Origin: Desulfobulbaceae bacterium BRH_c16a
Lineage (GTDB): Bacteria; Desulfobacterota; Desulfobulbia; Desulfobulbales; Desulfocapsaceae
Assembly (NCBI GenBank): GCA_000961725.1
Contig: LADS01000054.1
Span: 1 to 59,492 of the forward strand
DNA: 59,492 nucleotides
Direction of reading: 5' to 3'
Positions 17,995 through 26,275 of this stretch are shown piece after piece. A program made the translations under genes and the position numbers. The notes beneath the pieces were generated by a model. The model worked only from the letters and a program-made list of their open reading frames with translations, was not told the DNA's origin and made no database searches. Position 1 is the first letter of the stretch. Every line of letters starts with the position of its first letter.

Positions 17995-20799
17995 ATGAAA
18001 AAATGGGTGTATCGCTTTGAAGAGCTTGATGAGGTCGAAGCCTATGTCGGTGGATCGTGGGACCGGGTCAAAGGCTTGCTGGGTGGAAAAGGCGCCAACC
18101 TGGCCGAAATGGCCCGTATCGGCGTGCCGGTCCCTGCCGGCTTTATTATTACCACCGAGGGGTGCAACGAGTATCTTTCATTAGGGGAAAAACTGCCGGA
18201 GGGCTTGTGGACTCAGGTCGGGGCGGCGCTGAGATCCATCGAAAAAAGCACCGGCAAAAGCTTCGGCGATCCGCGCAATCCCCTTTTACTTTCATGCCGG
18301 TCCGGGGCAAGGTTTTCCATGCCGGGCATGATGGATACCGTCCTCAATATCGGTATGAACGACGATACGGTTGCGGGAATGATCGAAACAACCGGCGATC
18401 CCCGGTTTGTTTACGACCTCTACCGGCGCTTGATTCAGATGTTCGGCAGCGTGGTCATGCATATCCCGGCAGAAAAGTTCGAGGCGGTGCTCACCAGATC
18501 GAGAAAGGCGGCCGGCGTTACAACGGATGCGGAGCTTACGGCGCAGCACTGGATGGCGGTGACCGAGGAGTTTAAGAATATTTTCAGGTTTCATACCCAT
18601 CACCAGTTCCCGACGGAGCCCTACGCGCAGCTGCAGATGGCAACGGAAGCCGTGTTCATGAGCTGGAACGGCAAACGGGCGATAGCCTACCGCAATGCCT
18701 CAGGCATTCCCCATGATCTCGGTACCGCGGTAACCATCGTCACCATGGTCTACGGAAATCTGGGTGACGACAGTGCCACCGGAGTGGCCCTGACCCGAAG
18801 CGGGACTACCGGAGAAAAACGAATCGAAGGCGATTACCTGACTAATGCCCAGGGCGAGGACGTGGTGGCCGGAATTCGTCTGACGAAGGATATCGGCGAA
18901 CTGAAAAGGGAGATGCCGACGGTCCATGAGCAATTCGAAAAGGTGGCGTTTTTACTTGAGAAGCACTACCGCGAGATGCAGGATGTCGAATTCACCATCG
19001 AAAAGGGTCGATTATGGATGCTGCAGACCCGCGATGGCAAGAGAACGCCTCAGGCAGCCGTCAGGATTGCCGTCGATATGGTGGAGGAAGGTCTCATCGA
19101 TCGCGAGGAAGCGATCATGCGGGTTACGCCTGACCTGATCGATTTTTTCTTCCATCCGCAGTTCGATCTTGAAGCCTTGAAATCGGCAAAAGCCGGCGGC
19201 AAACTCTTGGCCAGGGGGTTGAATGTTTCGCCCGGTGCTGCGGTCGGCATAGTTGCTCTCGACGCCGATCTGGCTGAAATATGGGGCAAAAAAGAAGGCA
19301 AGCCGGTTATCATGGTCAGACCCGAAACAAAGCCGGACGATGTTCACGGCATGCTGGCGGCGCAAGGCATTCTGACCAGTCGCGGCGGACGAACGAGTCA
19401 CGCTGCTCTGGTGGCCCGGCAGTTCGGCAAGCCTGCCGTGGTCGGGGTGTCCGAGATCGAAATAGACCTGACGAGACGTCAGATGAAAGTAGGCGAGATA
19501 GTTGTCAGGGAAGGCGAGTATATCTCTGTCGATGGTACTGCGGGCGAGGTCTATCTAGGCCGGATGGTCACCAAGGAGCCTGACGTGGAAGACCCCTGGC
19601 TCCTGAAGATTTTGACCTGGGCCGATGAGTTTCGGACTCTCGGTGTCTGGGCCAACTGCGATTATCCGGTCGATGCCAAACGTGCCAGGGAATACGGGGC
19701 CCAGGGCATCGGCCTGTGCCGGACGGAACATATGTTCATGGAGACCGAAAGACTGCCGCTCGTGCAGAAAATGATCATGGCGGATATGGAGGTGGAAAGA
19801 AACGAGGCGATCAGGGCGCTTCTCCCCTATCAGCGGGAGGATTTTTCCGGGTTGTTCCGGGTGATGGATGGCCTGCCGGTGGTGATTCGCCTGATCGACC
19901 CTCCTCTGCACGAATTTCTGCCGGACCATATATCGCTGGTGCGGGAACTCGCCGACCTGAAGATACAACTTCAGCACGCGGGAAGGCTCGAGGACATCGA
20001 TCAACTGTTGCAGCAGGTCAGGGAAAAGGAACAGATTCTGCGCCGAGTGGAAAGCCTGCGGGAGTCGAATCCGATGCTCGGTCTGCGCGGGGTGCGGCTG
20101 GGCAATCATATTCCAGCACTCACCACAATGCAGGTCAGGGCTATTTTCGAGGCGGCATGCATTGTATCAAGGGAAGGAGTGGATGTACGGCCGGAAGTCA
20201 TGATCCCGCTGACGAGCCATGTCAATGAATTAAAATACCAGCGGGAGCTGCTGGAGGCCGAGGCACGGACAGTCATGGAGGAGCAGGGCATGGAGATCAG
20301 CTACAAGTTCGGCACGATGATCGAGATCCCGCGGGCCGCGCTCACTGCAGACAGAATCGCCGAACACGCCGATTTTTTTTCCTTCGGCACCAACGATCTT
20401 ACCCAGATGACGTTCGGTATTTCCCGGGACGATGCCGAAGCGGGGTTTCTTATCGAATATATAATGCATGACATTTTACCGGCCAATCCGTTCGTTACCA
20501 TCGACAAAGACGGCGTCGGCGAATTGATGAGGATCGCCGTTGATAAGGGTCGGCAGACGAAACCCGATCTGAAGCTCGGCATATGCGGCGAGCATGGCGG
20601 GGAGCCGCGATCCATAAAAATTTGCCACGACCTTGGTTTGAATTATGTTTCATGCTCGCCTTACCGTGTACCGGTCGCCCGCCTTGCCGCCGCTCGAGCG
20701 ACTTTGCAGGCAAGGCAGGATGAGAAAAGAAGAGAGAAGATAATGCCGCAATGCCTGCAAAGCGTTTGCGTAGAAAAGGACTTGAGAAAATCAGAGTGA
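17995..20799 (+). CDS. ppdK: Pyruvate, phosphate dikinase
   Basis: A 934-residue enzyme that interconverts pyruvate, ATP and phosphate with PEP, AMP and pyrophosphate. All three modules are present: the ATP-grasp domain (LLGGKGANLAEM near 23, then about to 375), the phosphohistidine domain with GGRTSHAALVARQFGKPAVVG, and the PEP/pyruvate barrel with GLCRTEHMF, FGTNDLTQMTFG and the catalytic cysteine in GICGEHGG. The C-terminus extends about 30 charged residues beyond the usual end. GGGAGG lies upstream of ATG 17995. Pyrophosphate-using gluconeogenic or anaplerotic PEP formation is the likely role. No DUF299 regulatory kinase is in the window. Confidence 0.95.
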   Translation: MKKWVYRFEELDEVEAYVGGSWDRVKGLLGGKGANLAEMARIGVPVPAGFIITTEGCNEYLSLGEKLPEGLWTQVGAALRSIEKSTGKSFGDPRNPLLLSCRSGARFSMPGMMDTVLNIGMNDDTVAGMIETTGDPRFVYDLYRRLIQMFGSVVMHIPAEKFEAVLTRSRKAAGVTTDAELTAQHWMAVTEEFKNIFRFHTHHQFPTEPYAQLQMATEAVFMSWNGKRAIAYRNASGIPHDLGTAVTIVTMVYGNLGDDSATGVALTRSGTTGEKRIEGDYLTNAQGEDVVAGIRLTKDIGELKREMPTVHEQFEKVAFLLEKHYREMQDVEFTIEKGRLWMLQTRDGKRTPQAAVRIAVDMVEEGLIDREEAIMRVTPDLIDFFFHPQFDLEALKSAKAGGKLLARGLNVSPGAAVGIVALDADLAEIWGKKEGKPVIMVRPETKPDDVHGMLAAQGILTSRGGRTSHAALVARQFGKPAVVGVSEIEIDLTRRQMKVGEIVVREGEYISVDGTAGEVYLGRMVTKEPDVEDPWLLKILTWADEFRTLGVWANCDYPVDAKRAREYGAQGIGLCRTEHMFMETERLPLVQKMIMADMEVERNEAIRALLPYQREDFSGLFRVMDGLPVVIRLIDPPLHEFLPDHISLVRELADLKIQLQHAGRLEDIDQLLQQVREKEQILRRVESLRESNPMLGLRGVRLGNHIPALTTMQVRAIFEAACIVSREGVDVRPEVMIPLTSHVNELKYQRELLEAEARTVMEEQGMEISYKFGTMIEIPRAALTADRIAEHADFFSFGTNDLTQMTFGISRDDAEAGFLIEYIMHDILPANPFVTIDKDGVGELMRIAVDKGRQTKPDLKLGICGEHGGEPRSIKICHDLGLNYVSCSPYRVPVARLAAARATLQARQDEKRREKIMPQCLQSVCVEKDLRKSE

Positions 20800-20824
20800 A
20801 AGGTTAGCTTTCTCCTGCAACCAA

Positions 20825-20841
20825 GCCCCTTCAGGAGGGGA
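20825..20841 (+). promoter_or_regulatory. Small hairpin between ppdK and the ABM gene
   Basis: CCCCT (20826-20830) pairs with AGGGG (20836-20840) around a 5-nt loop. A broken T-rich stretch follows only from about 20850. It could be a weak terminator for ppdK, or it could mask the upstream Shine-Dalgarno-like AGGAGG at 20833-20838. The evidence is weak. Confidence 0.3.
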
Positions 20842-20883
20842 AGTATGGGTTTTATGTGTTTTTTATTCAACAAGGAGAACGGC

Positions 20884-21174
20884 ATGGCTGTGTATGTGAT
20901 TATCAAACGCAAATTGACCATCAACGCCCCGGAAAAACTCATGCCGCTGATGGAGGAACTCAGCCGTCGGGCAAGGGAGCAGCCGGGATACCTCGCAACG
21001 GAAATTTTGCAGAGTACGGAAAATCAGGAAAACTACATGGTCATCAGCAAGTGGGAAACTGCCGGTGACTGGGAAAAGTGGTTTCAGAGCAAAGAAAGAA
21101 GAACAATCCAGGGGAATGTCGACAGCCTGATTGGGGAACGCACCTTTTATGAAATCTTTCAGCCGGTGGGCTGA
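20884..21174 (+). CDS. Antibiotic biosynthesis monooxygenase (ABM) domain protein
   Basis: A 96-residue ferredoxin-like ABM-fold protein, with VIIKRKLTINAPEKLMPLMEELSRRA, QPGYLATEIL and MVISKWETAGDWEKWF as the typical strand-helix-strand order. Such proteins form dimers and range from quinol monooxygenases to heme-degrading and stress proteins; no residue here fixes the substrate. AAGGAG at 20872-20877, 6 nt before ATG 20884, and the fold boundary both support this start. An upstream ATG at 20845 also has a good ribosome site but adds 13 unconserved residues. It may be read through from ppdK. Confidence 0.8.
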   Translation: MAVYVIIKRKLTINAPEKLMPLMEELSRRAREQPGYLATEILQSTENQENYMVISKWETAGDWEKWFQSKERRTIQGNVDSLIGERTFYEIFQPVG

Positions 21175-21205
21175 GGGTGCTGCCCGCGCGAAAACCACTC
21201 CAGAG

Positions 21206-21844
21206 TCATATTCCGGTGAGTTCCCGCATCGAATCGATAGTCCAGGTGGGTGCGGTCGGCAGGGATGTCAGCGGAGAATGACTCCAGGTCACAAAGATGG
21301 TGTCGATTCCGGCATGTGCACCGCTGCATATGTCATACAGCGCATCGCCGGCGAACACGGTCTGCGTTTTCTCCGCCCCGAGCATCACCATCGCTTTCAG
21401 TACCGGTTCGGCGTGGGGTTTGTGTTTGCCGGTGTCTTCCGGTGTCACCAGGGCATCAAAATATTGAGCCGTATCGGTTGCCTCCAGTATCAAATCAAGG
21501 CTCGGTCTTTTTCGCGAAGTAACCACGGCCAGTTTTTTTCCGGCAGTTTTCAATGCCTGGAGAGTCTCTATGACATGGGGAAAGAGTGTGACAGTGGTTG
21601 TCCCGAGTATCGCCATCTGAAAATCCCGGTAATCGTCTAGAATCATGCTATGATCCAGGGAATCACCGAGATGAAAGGCAAGCTGATCATGTAACGGCAG
21701 GCCGATTCCTTTTATTATCTTCTCCCTGACCAGGACCTTGCCGGCATATTTGCCTGCGACATATTGGAAGCACGTGCAGATGAGGTCGATTGTATCGAAG
21801 AGGGTTCCGTCTGCATCAAAAAGATATGTATCATAGATTTTCAT
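21206..21844 (-). CDS. HAD-superfamily phosphatase (phosphoglycolate-phosphatase-like)
   Basis: A 212-residue HAD hydrolase. Motif I is FDADGTLFDT (nucleophile D10, acid D12), motif II is the T/S in AVVTSRKR, motif III lysine is in DTGKHKPHAEP, and motif IV is FAGDALYDI. A helical cap after motif I places it in the Gph/PpaX-like subfamily. The substrate cannot be predicted. The gene lies 15 nt downstream of the MaoC-like gene on the same strand, so the two may be co-transcribed. It converges on the ABM gene. Confidence 0.85.
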   Translation of the reverse strand: MKIYDTYLFDADGTLFDTIDLICTCFQYVAGKYAGKVLVREKIIKGIGLPLHDQLAFHLGDSLDHSMILDDYRDFQMAILGTTTVTLFPHVIETLQALKTAGKKLAVVTSRKRPSLDLILEATDTAQYFDALVTPEDTGKHKPHAEPVLKAMVMLGAEKTQTVFAGDALYDICSGAHAGIDTIFVTWSHSPLTSLPTAPTWTIDSMRELTGI

Positions 21845-21859
21845 TCGTCCCCCGGAGGT

Positions 21860-22222
21860 TTATCCTTTTGGAGCGATCACCATCGCTTCGCCTTCGGCGA
21901 CCAGGGTTCCGTCTTGAATAGAGCAGGTGGTCTTCAGCCTGATCCTGCCTTTTTCGAGTTTTTCCATTACTTCGGCCTCAGCCTTTACCGTGTCGCCGAT
22001 TCTAACCGGGGCCTTGAAATTCAGTGACTGGGAAAGATAAATCGTGCCGGGTCCCGGCAGTTGCATGCCGCCGAATTTGGTGTTTCTCATCGCTTCTTCG
22101 TTGACATGGGCCGGATTCAGATCACCGGTGATTCCGGCAAAAAGATACACATCGGATTCACCTATCGTTTTTTCCACGAAAGCCTTGTCGCCTACATTTA
22201 TTTGTAAGTAAGTCTTTGCCAT
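21860..22222 (-). CDS. MaoC-like (R)-enoyl-CoA hydratase with an apparent internal deletion
   Basis: A 120-residue single-hotdog protein related to PhaJ, which hydrates trans-2-enoyl-CoA to (R)-3-hydroxyacyl-CoA. The catalytic pair is present in GDLNPAHV (D34, H39). Then, where homologues read FGG-RIAHGM-(about 12)-LPGPGTIYLSQSL, this protein reads FGGMQLPGPGTIYLSQSL. About 17-19 residues are therefore missing in frame at residues 52-53. That segment normally contains the central hotdog helix and part of the CoA pocket, and the total length is short by the same amount (family usually about 138). The gene is otherwise well conserved. It may be inactive, and a sequencing or assembly error cannot be excluded. 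Confidence 0.75.
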   Translation of the reverse strand: MAKTYLQINVGDKAFVEKTIGESDVYLFAGITGDLNPAHVNEEAMRNTKFGGMQLPGPGTIYLSQSLNFKAPVRIGDTVKAEAEVMEKLEKGRIRLKTTCSIQDGTLVAEGEAMVIAPKG

Positions 22223-22450
22223 GTGATTTTCTCCTGATTCTCTGGGTGAGGATATGCTGCACTATATCCTCCGATATGTCAATTTCTATCTATCCGAAGC
22301 CTGAAGTTGGAGCAAGCAGCCCTTCGGTGGAAATTTGACTTGCGGCAGACCCTTTGATAGAATCGAAACAATTGAGTAAGAGCGGGCTGTTCAGAGAATT
22401 AAGAACAGCGATCATCAATAACCATGGCGGGTTCCAAAGGAGAGAAGGGT

Positions 22451-23191
22451 ATGATCAGAAACAATCTCTGTTTTTTGTTTTGGATTTTCAGTCTCATGAT
22501 CCTCGTTTCCAACGCTCAGGGTCAAAAGGCTGTAACGCTGAATACTCTTGACTGGGAGCCGTATATCGGCCAGAAATTGCCGGATAAAGGTTTTATCGCC
22601 GCCATAGTCAACGAAGCCTTTGCTGCATCGGGGTACTCGGTAGAGCTTTCTTTTATGCCCTGGGTACGAGCAAAAAACATGGCAAAAGAAGGCAAAACCG
22701 ATGGATGCATGCCGGAATACTATCTGGAAGAAGATAAAACCGATTTTTTGATTTCCGAACCGATCCCCGGCGGGCCTTTAGGATTTTTCAAAAGAAAAGC
22801 CGACACGATCCCGTATACCGGACTTGAGGATCTGACACCGCTGAAAATCGGAACAGTCCGGGGTTACATCAATACCGATGAATTCGATAAGGCAGACTAT
22901 CTGAAGAAAGAGGAGGCAAATGACGATATTACCAACCTTCGCAAACTTGTCGGTGGCCGTCTCGATCTTATCGTGATCGACAAGTTTGTTGGTCTTTTCC
23001 TGATGCAGCAGGAGATGCCGGATAAAGCTGGAGAAATTGAGTTTATTTCGCCGGCGCTTGAAGAAAAGACCCTGCACGTGTTGATCTCGAAGAACGCACC
23101 CGAAGCAGAAGCAAAAATGAAGGCTTTCAACGACGGGTTGAAGGTGCTTGAGGACAGTGGCAGGCTTGATGCGCTGATGAGCGGTTTCTGA
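22451..23191 (+). CDS. Periplasmic solute-binding protein, family 3 type
   Basis: A 246-residue exported protein with a signal peptide (about 1-24, cleavage after AQG) and an SBP_bac_3-like fold (WEPYIGQKLPDKGFIAAIVNEAF, PWVRAKNMAKEGKTDGCMP, LKIGTVRGYINTDEFDK). It resembles the amino-acid-binding type, but the ligand arginine/aspartate signature is not clear. ATG 22451 has GGAGAGAAGG just upstream. No permease or ATPase gene is adjacent, so it may serve a distant transporter or a sensory partner. It is divergent from the MaoC gene. Confidence 0.85.
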   Translation: MIRNNLCFLFWIFSLMILVSNAQGQKAVTLNTLDWEPYIGQKLPDKGFIAAIVNEAFAASGYSVELSFMPWVRAKNMAKEGKTDGCMPEYYLEEDKTDFLISEPIPGGPLGFFKRKADTIPYTGLEDLTPLKIGTVRGYINTDEFDKADYLKKEEANDDITNLRKLVGGRLDLIVIDKFVGLFLMQQEMPDKAGEIEFISPALEEKTLHVLISKNAPEAEAKMKAFNDGLKVLEDSGRLDALMSGF

Positions 23192-23602
23192 CAGATCCGA
23201 TTCTAAAAGCTGCATTTTTTTATACGATTTTTTCTGACTTCAGTATTTTTTTCAATCCTTATCTGAACAATTGTGATCATTAATAATCCTTTGAAAGGCT
23301 AGGAGTAATTGTAATTGTCGCTGGAAAACAAGTCTTGATTTGGTTGAAGACAGTACGTAAAATGACACGAGCAACTCGCTGTAGAAGGCATTAATGGTTG
23401 TTGTCACTGTTGCTCTCCAGTTCGCAAAAACTTATCTTTCAGTTCACGATTACATTCAATATAAGGAGGTAATTATTCGTTTTCAAATCATTCTATTCTG
23501 ACCATTTATATGGTCAGGCATAGTCTCTTTTCGATATGATGAAAGGGAGAGATAAGTGTCTGGGGGGGCATATACTTGAAACCCAGTTATAAGGAGGAAA
23601 AT
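23192..23602 (+). other. Long leader/intergenic region before the PEP-CTERM gene
   Basis: This is an AT-rich stretch of 411 nt. It holds a strong but orphan Shine-Dalgarno (AAGGAGGT near 23463-23470) and an 8-bp perfect stem with tetraloop, CTGACCAT at 23498-23505 and ATGGTCAG at 23510-23517. A run of codons starting ATT at 23472 reaches a TGA at 23499-23501, at the foot of that stem. This could be a leader peptide with a non-standard start or a decayed gene start. I saw no GG-N10-GC sigma-54 promoter, although PEP-CTERM genes sometimes have one. Confidence 0.4.
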
Positions 23603-24262
23603 ATGAAAAAGAAAATGAGTAAGATTGTATTTTTCACTTTAGTTGGAATTGCCGCACTTTCCCTCACCGCTCAAGCAAATATTGTAATTTACGACAGGTT
23701 GGAAGGGGGGTCAGGAGATGTTGAAAACGTTCTGTACAATGATGCAAATAGAAATGAAATAGATTTCACAGTCGATGGATTTTTGAATCAATCAGGTGAG
23801 ATAGTTGAATTTACCTCAGATGAATTGCTCCGAACCCCGTCAGGAGGCCAGGCCAGGATAGAGGCCGTTGACGGATCTTTCACCTACCTGACTTTTCTGT
23901 TAGCCGACCCGGACATGGGGTTTAATAAAGTTCAGTTTAATCTCGATGCAGTGGAAGATGGGGTTGTGAATCTTACCTTCACCGATCAGTTCGACACCGA
24001 TTTCACTGGGGCAAGCCCTTATGCTCTGTCTGGTTCCGGTCAAAACTGGTTTACCGCCATTGGGGAAGACGGCCAGGTAATCGCTTCGGTGACTATCAAT
24101 TCTTCCGTGGGGCTGGCAGCGCTGGCGGATTTAGCGCAGGTACGGTTGAATCCGGTTCCGAGCGGCAACGGCGTCGCACCAATTCCTGAACCCGCTACCA
24201 TGGTACTTTTGGGAGCAGGACTGGCAGGGCTTGGTTTTATCGGCAGAAGACGAAAAAAATAA
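23603..24262 (+). CDS. PEP-CTERM sorting-domain protein
   Basis: A 219-residue secreted protein with a signal peptide (about 1-24) and the C-terminal PEP-CTERM tripartite signal: PEPATMVLLGAGLAGLGF, a membrane span, and RRRKK. Exosortase (EpsH/XrtA) would recognise it and process it for export to the surface or exopolysaccharide matrix. The middle is strand-rich and acidic, with no recognised enzyme domain and no cysteines. AAGGAGG at 23591-23597 fixes ATG 23603. No exosortase gene is in the window, so the sorting machinery must be elsewhere. Confidence 0.9.
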   Translation: MKKKMSKIVFFTLVGIAALSLTAQANIVIYDRLEGGSGDVENVLYNDANRNEIDFTVDGFLNQSGEIVEFTSDELLRTPSGGQARIEAVDGSFTYLTFLLADPDMGFNKVQFNLDAVEDGVVNLTFTDQFDTDFTGASPYALSGSGQNWFTAIGEDGQVIASVTINSSVGLAALADLAQVRLNPVPSGNGVAPIPEPATMVLLGAGLAGLGFIGRRRKK

Positions 24263-24300
24263 CCAAAAAACTGCTGCAATAAGAAGTGATCAAAACCACA

Positions 24301-24336
24301 TAAAGATGTTTCCTGGATCGTCAGGAAACATCTTTA
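24301..24336. terminator. Perfect 15-bp inverted repeat between convergent genes
   Basis: Positions 24301-24315 are fully complementary to 24322-24336 around the 6-nt loop GATCGT. It sits between the converging PEP-CTERM and IstA-like genes and would fold in RNA from either strand, so a bidirectional terminator is the natural reading. Only short T-runs flank the stem. Confidence 0.65.
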
Positions 24337-24379
24337 GAGGAAAGCCTTAATGCTCACGTTTATATCTTCAATTTTCTAA

Positions 24380-25309
24380 TCATGGCCAATTTCTTGAAGG
24401 AAGGGTATGCAATACATTCTGCTCTTCCCTTAAGCGAATCTGTCTGCACTGGTTCAACTGCCCAATGAGTTTCTGCAGAAAGGCTTCATATTCCTCTAGG
24501 CTTTTGAAATCACGACTGTCTCGCAGAATAAGGGCGTGGTCAAGTGCTTTTTTGAAGCGATAAGGCTGACTTTCATTATGATCGATTTCATCGAGGAGCG
24601 CCTGTTGAAGAGGCCGATCAAATAGCTGGTAATGATCCAGCAGTTGGCGATAAAGGCTGTGACACTCCTCCGAAGTCTCAGTCCCGGCCATCGGTACGGG
24701 GAATCTGCAGGTATGGTGGAATTGGGGAACGCCTCCAAGTTCCCATAAACTCTTTTGCAGTCCCTTGCTGAGACTCTCAAAACTTTCGGAAAGACAGACT
24801 GAGGCCGTCTCCCAGTTCGAATAGATCAGCACAAAATGATACACCAGGTGATCAAATGGCCGGCCGGCGACGCTGATCTGCAGATTCGACAAATTTGCAA
24901 AAGAAGAAGAGCTCAAGCTGCCGGGTTGGTGGTTTTTCGGAAAGCTGCTTTCAAGGCATTGGTCCGCGGTTGCGCGCCAGGCTTTAACTCGCCGCTGAAA
25001 GGTTCGCAGTTGGCCGCCGCTGAAACAACCGGGATTTTTTCGCTGAAGATATGCGAAGAGTGTTTTTGCTTCCAGTCCCTGGTTGTTTTCCAAAAAATAG
25101 AGTGACTTTTCCCAGACATCCTCAAATGGATCATCACGGGTACGCCAATATCTGCAACATTCCACTCGGAGATCGCTCGGTAACTTCGAGATATTTCTAT
25201 ATTTTCGGCCAGTTTTTTCGTTTATGCCGGACATGGCCGAGGCTGCTTTTAACGATTTGCCCTGACGGAGATATTTCTTGAATTTTTTCAGTTGAGTGTC
25301 TGTGATCAT
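24380..25309 (-). CDS. IS21-type IstA-like protein without catalytic aspartates, C-terminally short
   Basis: A 309-residue intact frame that follows IS21-family IstA closely. An N-terminal helix-turn-helix (about 8-40) precedes DPFEDVWEKSLYFLENNQGLEAKTLF, GGQLRTFQRRVKAWRA and the integrase-core segments SVAGRPFDHLVYHFVLIYSNWETA and SESFESLSKGLQKSLWELGGVP. Where IstA has the first catalytic Asp (SDFTH) this protein has SSFAN (S136). Where IstA has the second (HRTDR) it reads HHTCR (C201). A glutamate at the third site may remain (E246). About 190 C-terminal residues of normal IstA are missing, and no istB follows. It is either a decayed transposase with a fortuitously open frame or a DNA-binding protein co-opted from one. 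Confidence 0.8.
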   Translation of the reverse strand: MITDTQLKKFKKYLRQGKSLKAASAMSGINEKTGRKYRNISKLPSDLRVECCRYWRTRDDPFEDVWEKSLYFLENNQGLEAKTLFAYLQRKNPGCFSGGQLRTFQRRVKAWRATADQCLESSFPKNHQPGSLSSSSFANLSNLQISVAGRPFDHLVYHFVLIYSNWETASVCLSESFESLSKGLQKSLWELGGVPQFHHTCRFPVPMAGTETSEECHSLYRQLLDHYQLFDRPLQQALLDEIDHNESQPYRFKKALDHALILRDSRDFKSLEEYEAFLQKLIGQLNQCRQIRLREEQNVLHTLPSRNWP

Positions 25310-25608
25310 TCATAGTCCTCCATTAGAAAAAATGAATAATCAACTCTCAGGTAAACAAAAGCTGTTTTCTTCGATAATCTAACAATTAAAGGAACCGTTT
25401 CAATTGATGTAATCACTCATTTCGGATGGGTAATTATACCGATGTTGCACCGAAGAAGGACACGGGATGTGCATTCCCGGTTTTCCTGGAGTATAATGCT
25501 GTTCATGGCTGCCCCACGGAATGGATATGGTCGATTGCGGGCAATGATGGAAAAAGATGTAAGTCAATATCCTGTTCCCCTGGAGCAGGAGGAGGAGATC
25601 GTGATACA
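25310..25608. other. Intergenic stretch with no supported gene
   Basis: Between the IstA-like gene and the small membrane protein I find no credible coding frame. An upstream in-frame extension from 25426 has no ribosome site and reads low-complexity, cysteine-scattered sequence. No insertion-sequence terminal repeats are obvious at the 5' side of the IstA-like gene. Confidence 0.4.
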
Positions 25609-25791
25609 ATGGGGATAGTAGTTGCGTATTCAGTGCTTGCCTTATTATTGCTGGCTCTTTCGGCAGGACTTTATAAACCGAAAAAATGGCGTGAATTACC
25701 CGAGAAGAGTGTAAAATTTCTCAAATTTGGCTGTTTTTTCGGTTTTTTGGTAATTTTCTTCAATATTATTAAAAACATGTTTTTAGCTTAA
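25609..25791 (+). CDS. Small two-helix membrane protein, unknown
   Basis: A 60-residue frame with two hydrophobic segments (about 2-21 and 43-58) separated by a basic loop, KPKKWRELPEKSVK. GGAGGAGGAG at 25589-25598 lies 10 nt before ATG 25609 and is the main support for translation. A longer reading from 25426 adds 61 unconvincing residues. No family is recognised. It stands alone, 168 nt before the zinc-ribbon gene. A positive-inside hairpin with both termini outside the cytoplasm is the simplest topology. Confidence 0.5.
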   Translation: MGIVVAYSVLALLLLALSAGLYKPKKWRELPEKSVKFLKFGCFFGFLVIFFNIIKNMFLA

Positions 25792-25959
25792 AGCAAAGCC
25801 TGCTGAAGAGTAGCTCCGGGCAAAATTCGATTCTTCTCGAAAGAGAATTGACTTGGGTCAAGGCAGTCGGAACGGCTGTCCGGTATGTTATGGGGAAGAT
25901 GACGTCGCCCTGTCAGGCGCCGGGTAACCCCGAACATATGAAGAGCAAGGTGGATAAAA

Positions 25960-26250
25960 ATGTCTGGATGTGGTGGCGGATGCAATAGCGGCTTGAGTGG
26001 ACCTTTTTCCAAGGGAAAGGATCTGGTGGATTTTGTTTTTCATGCCCATGGCGGAACAGTTTGGGCGCAACCGATAATGCAGGGGCCGCTGGCAACGGTC
26101 TGCCAGGGCTGTCAGGCGCCTTTTGTGCTTGAGACATATCTGGGGCAGTGCCCCGCATGCGGAGGGGTGCATGCCGTCGCACCGATTTCTCCGACTGCGG
26201 AGAACATCCAGTACGCCGGAGACGACTACCGTCTGCCGTCTTCGTCCTGA
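25960..26250 (+). CDS. Small zinc-ribbon-like protein, unknown
   Basis: A 96-residue soluble protein. The N-terminus is rich in Gly and Cys (MSGCGGGCNSG), and a later pair of CxxC knuckles (CQGCQAPFVL then CPACGG, 15 residues between the inner cysteines) is typical of a zinc ribbon. No catalytic motif is evident. The start at 25960 has AAGGTGG upstream. It converges on the iron-dependent alcohol dehydrogenase gene, with 25 nt between the stops. The GCGGGC start could also hold a metal cluster. Function is unknown. Confidence 0.65.
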   Translation: MSGCGGGCNSGLSGPFSKGKDLVDFVFHAHGGTVWAQPIMQGPLATVCQGCQAPFVLETYLGQCPACGGVHAVAPISPTAENIQYAGDDYRLPSSS

Positions 26251-26275
26251 TGGGGCGAAACGTTCGGGTCGCTCG

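Noticed and set aside
25426..25608. 61-residue N-terminal extension of the small membrane protein
   Set aside because: There is no ribosome site at 25426, whereas GGAGGAGGAG precedes ATG 25609, and the extra residues look non-coding.
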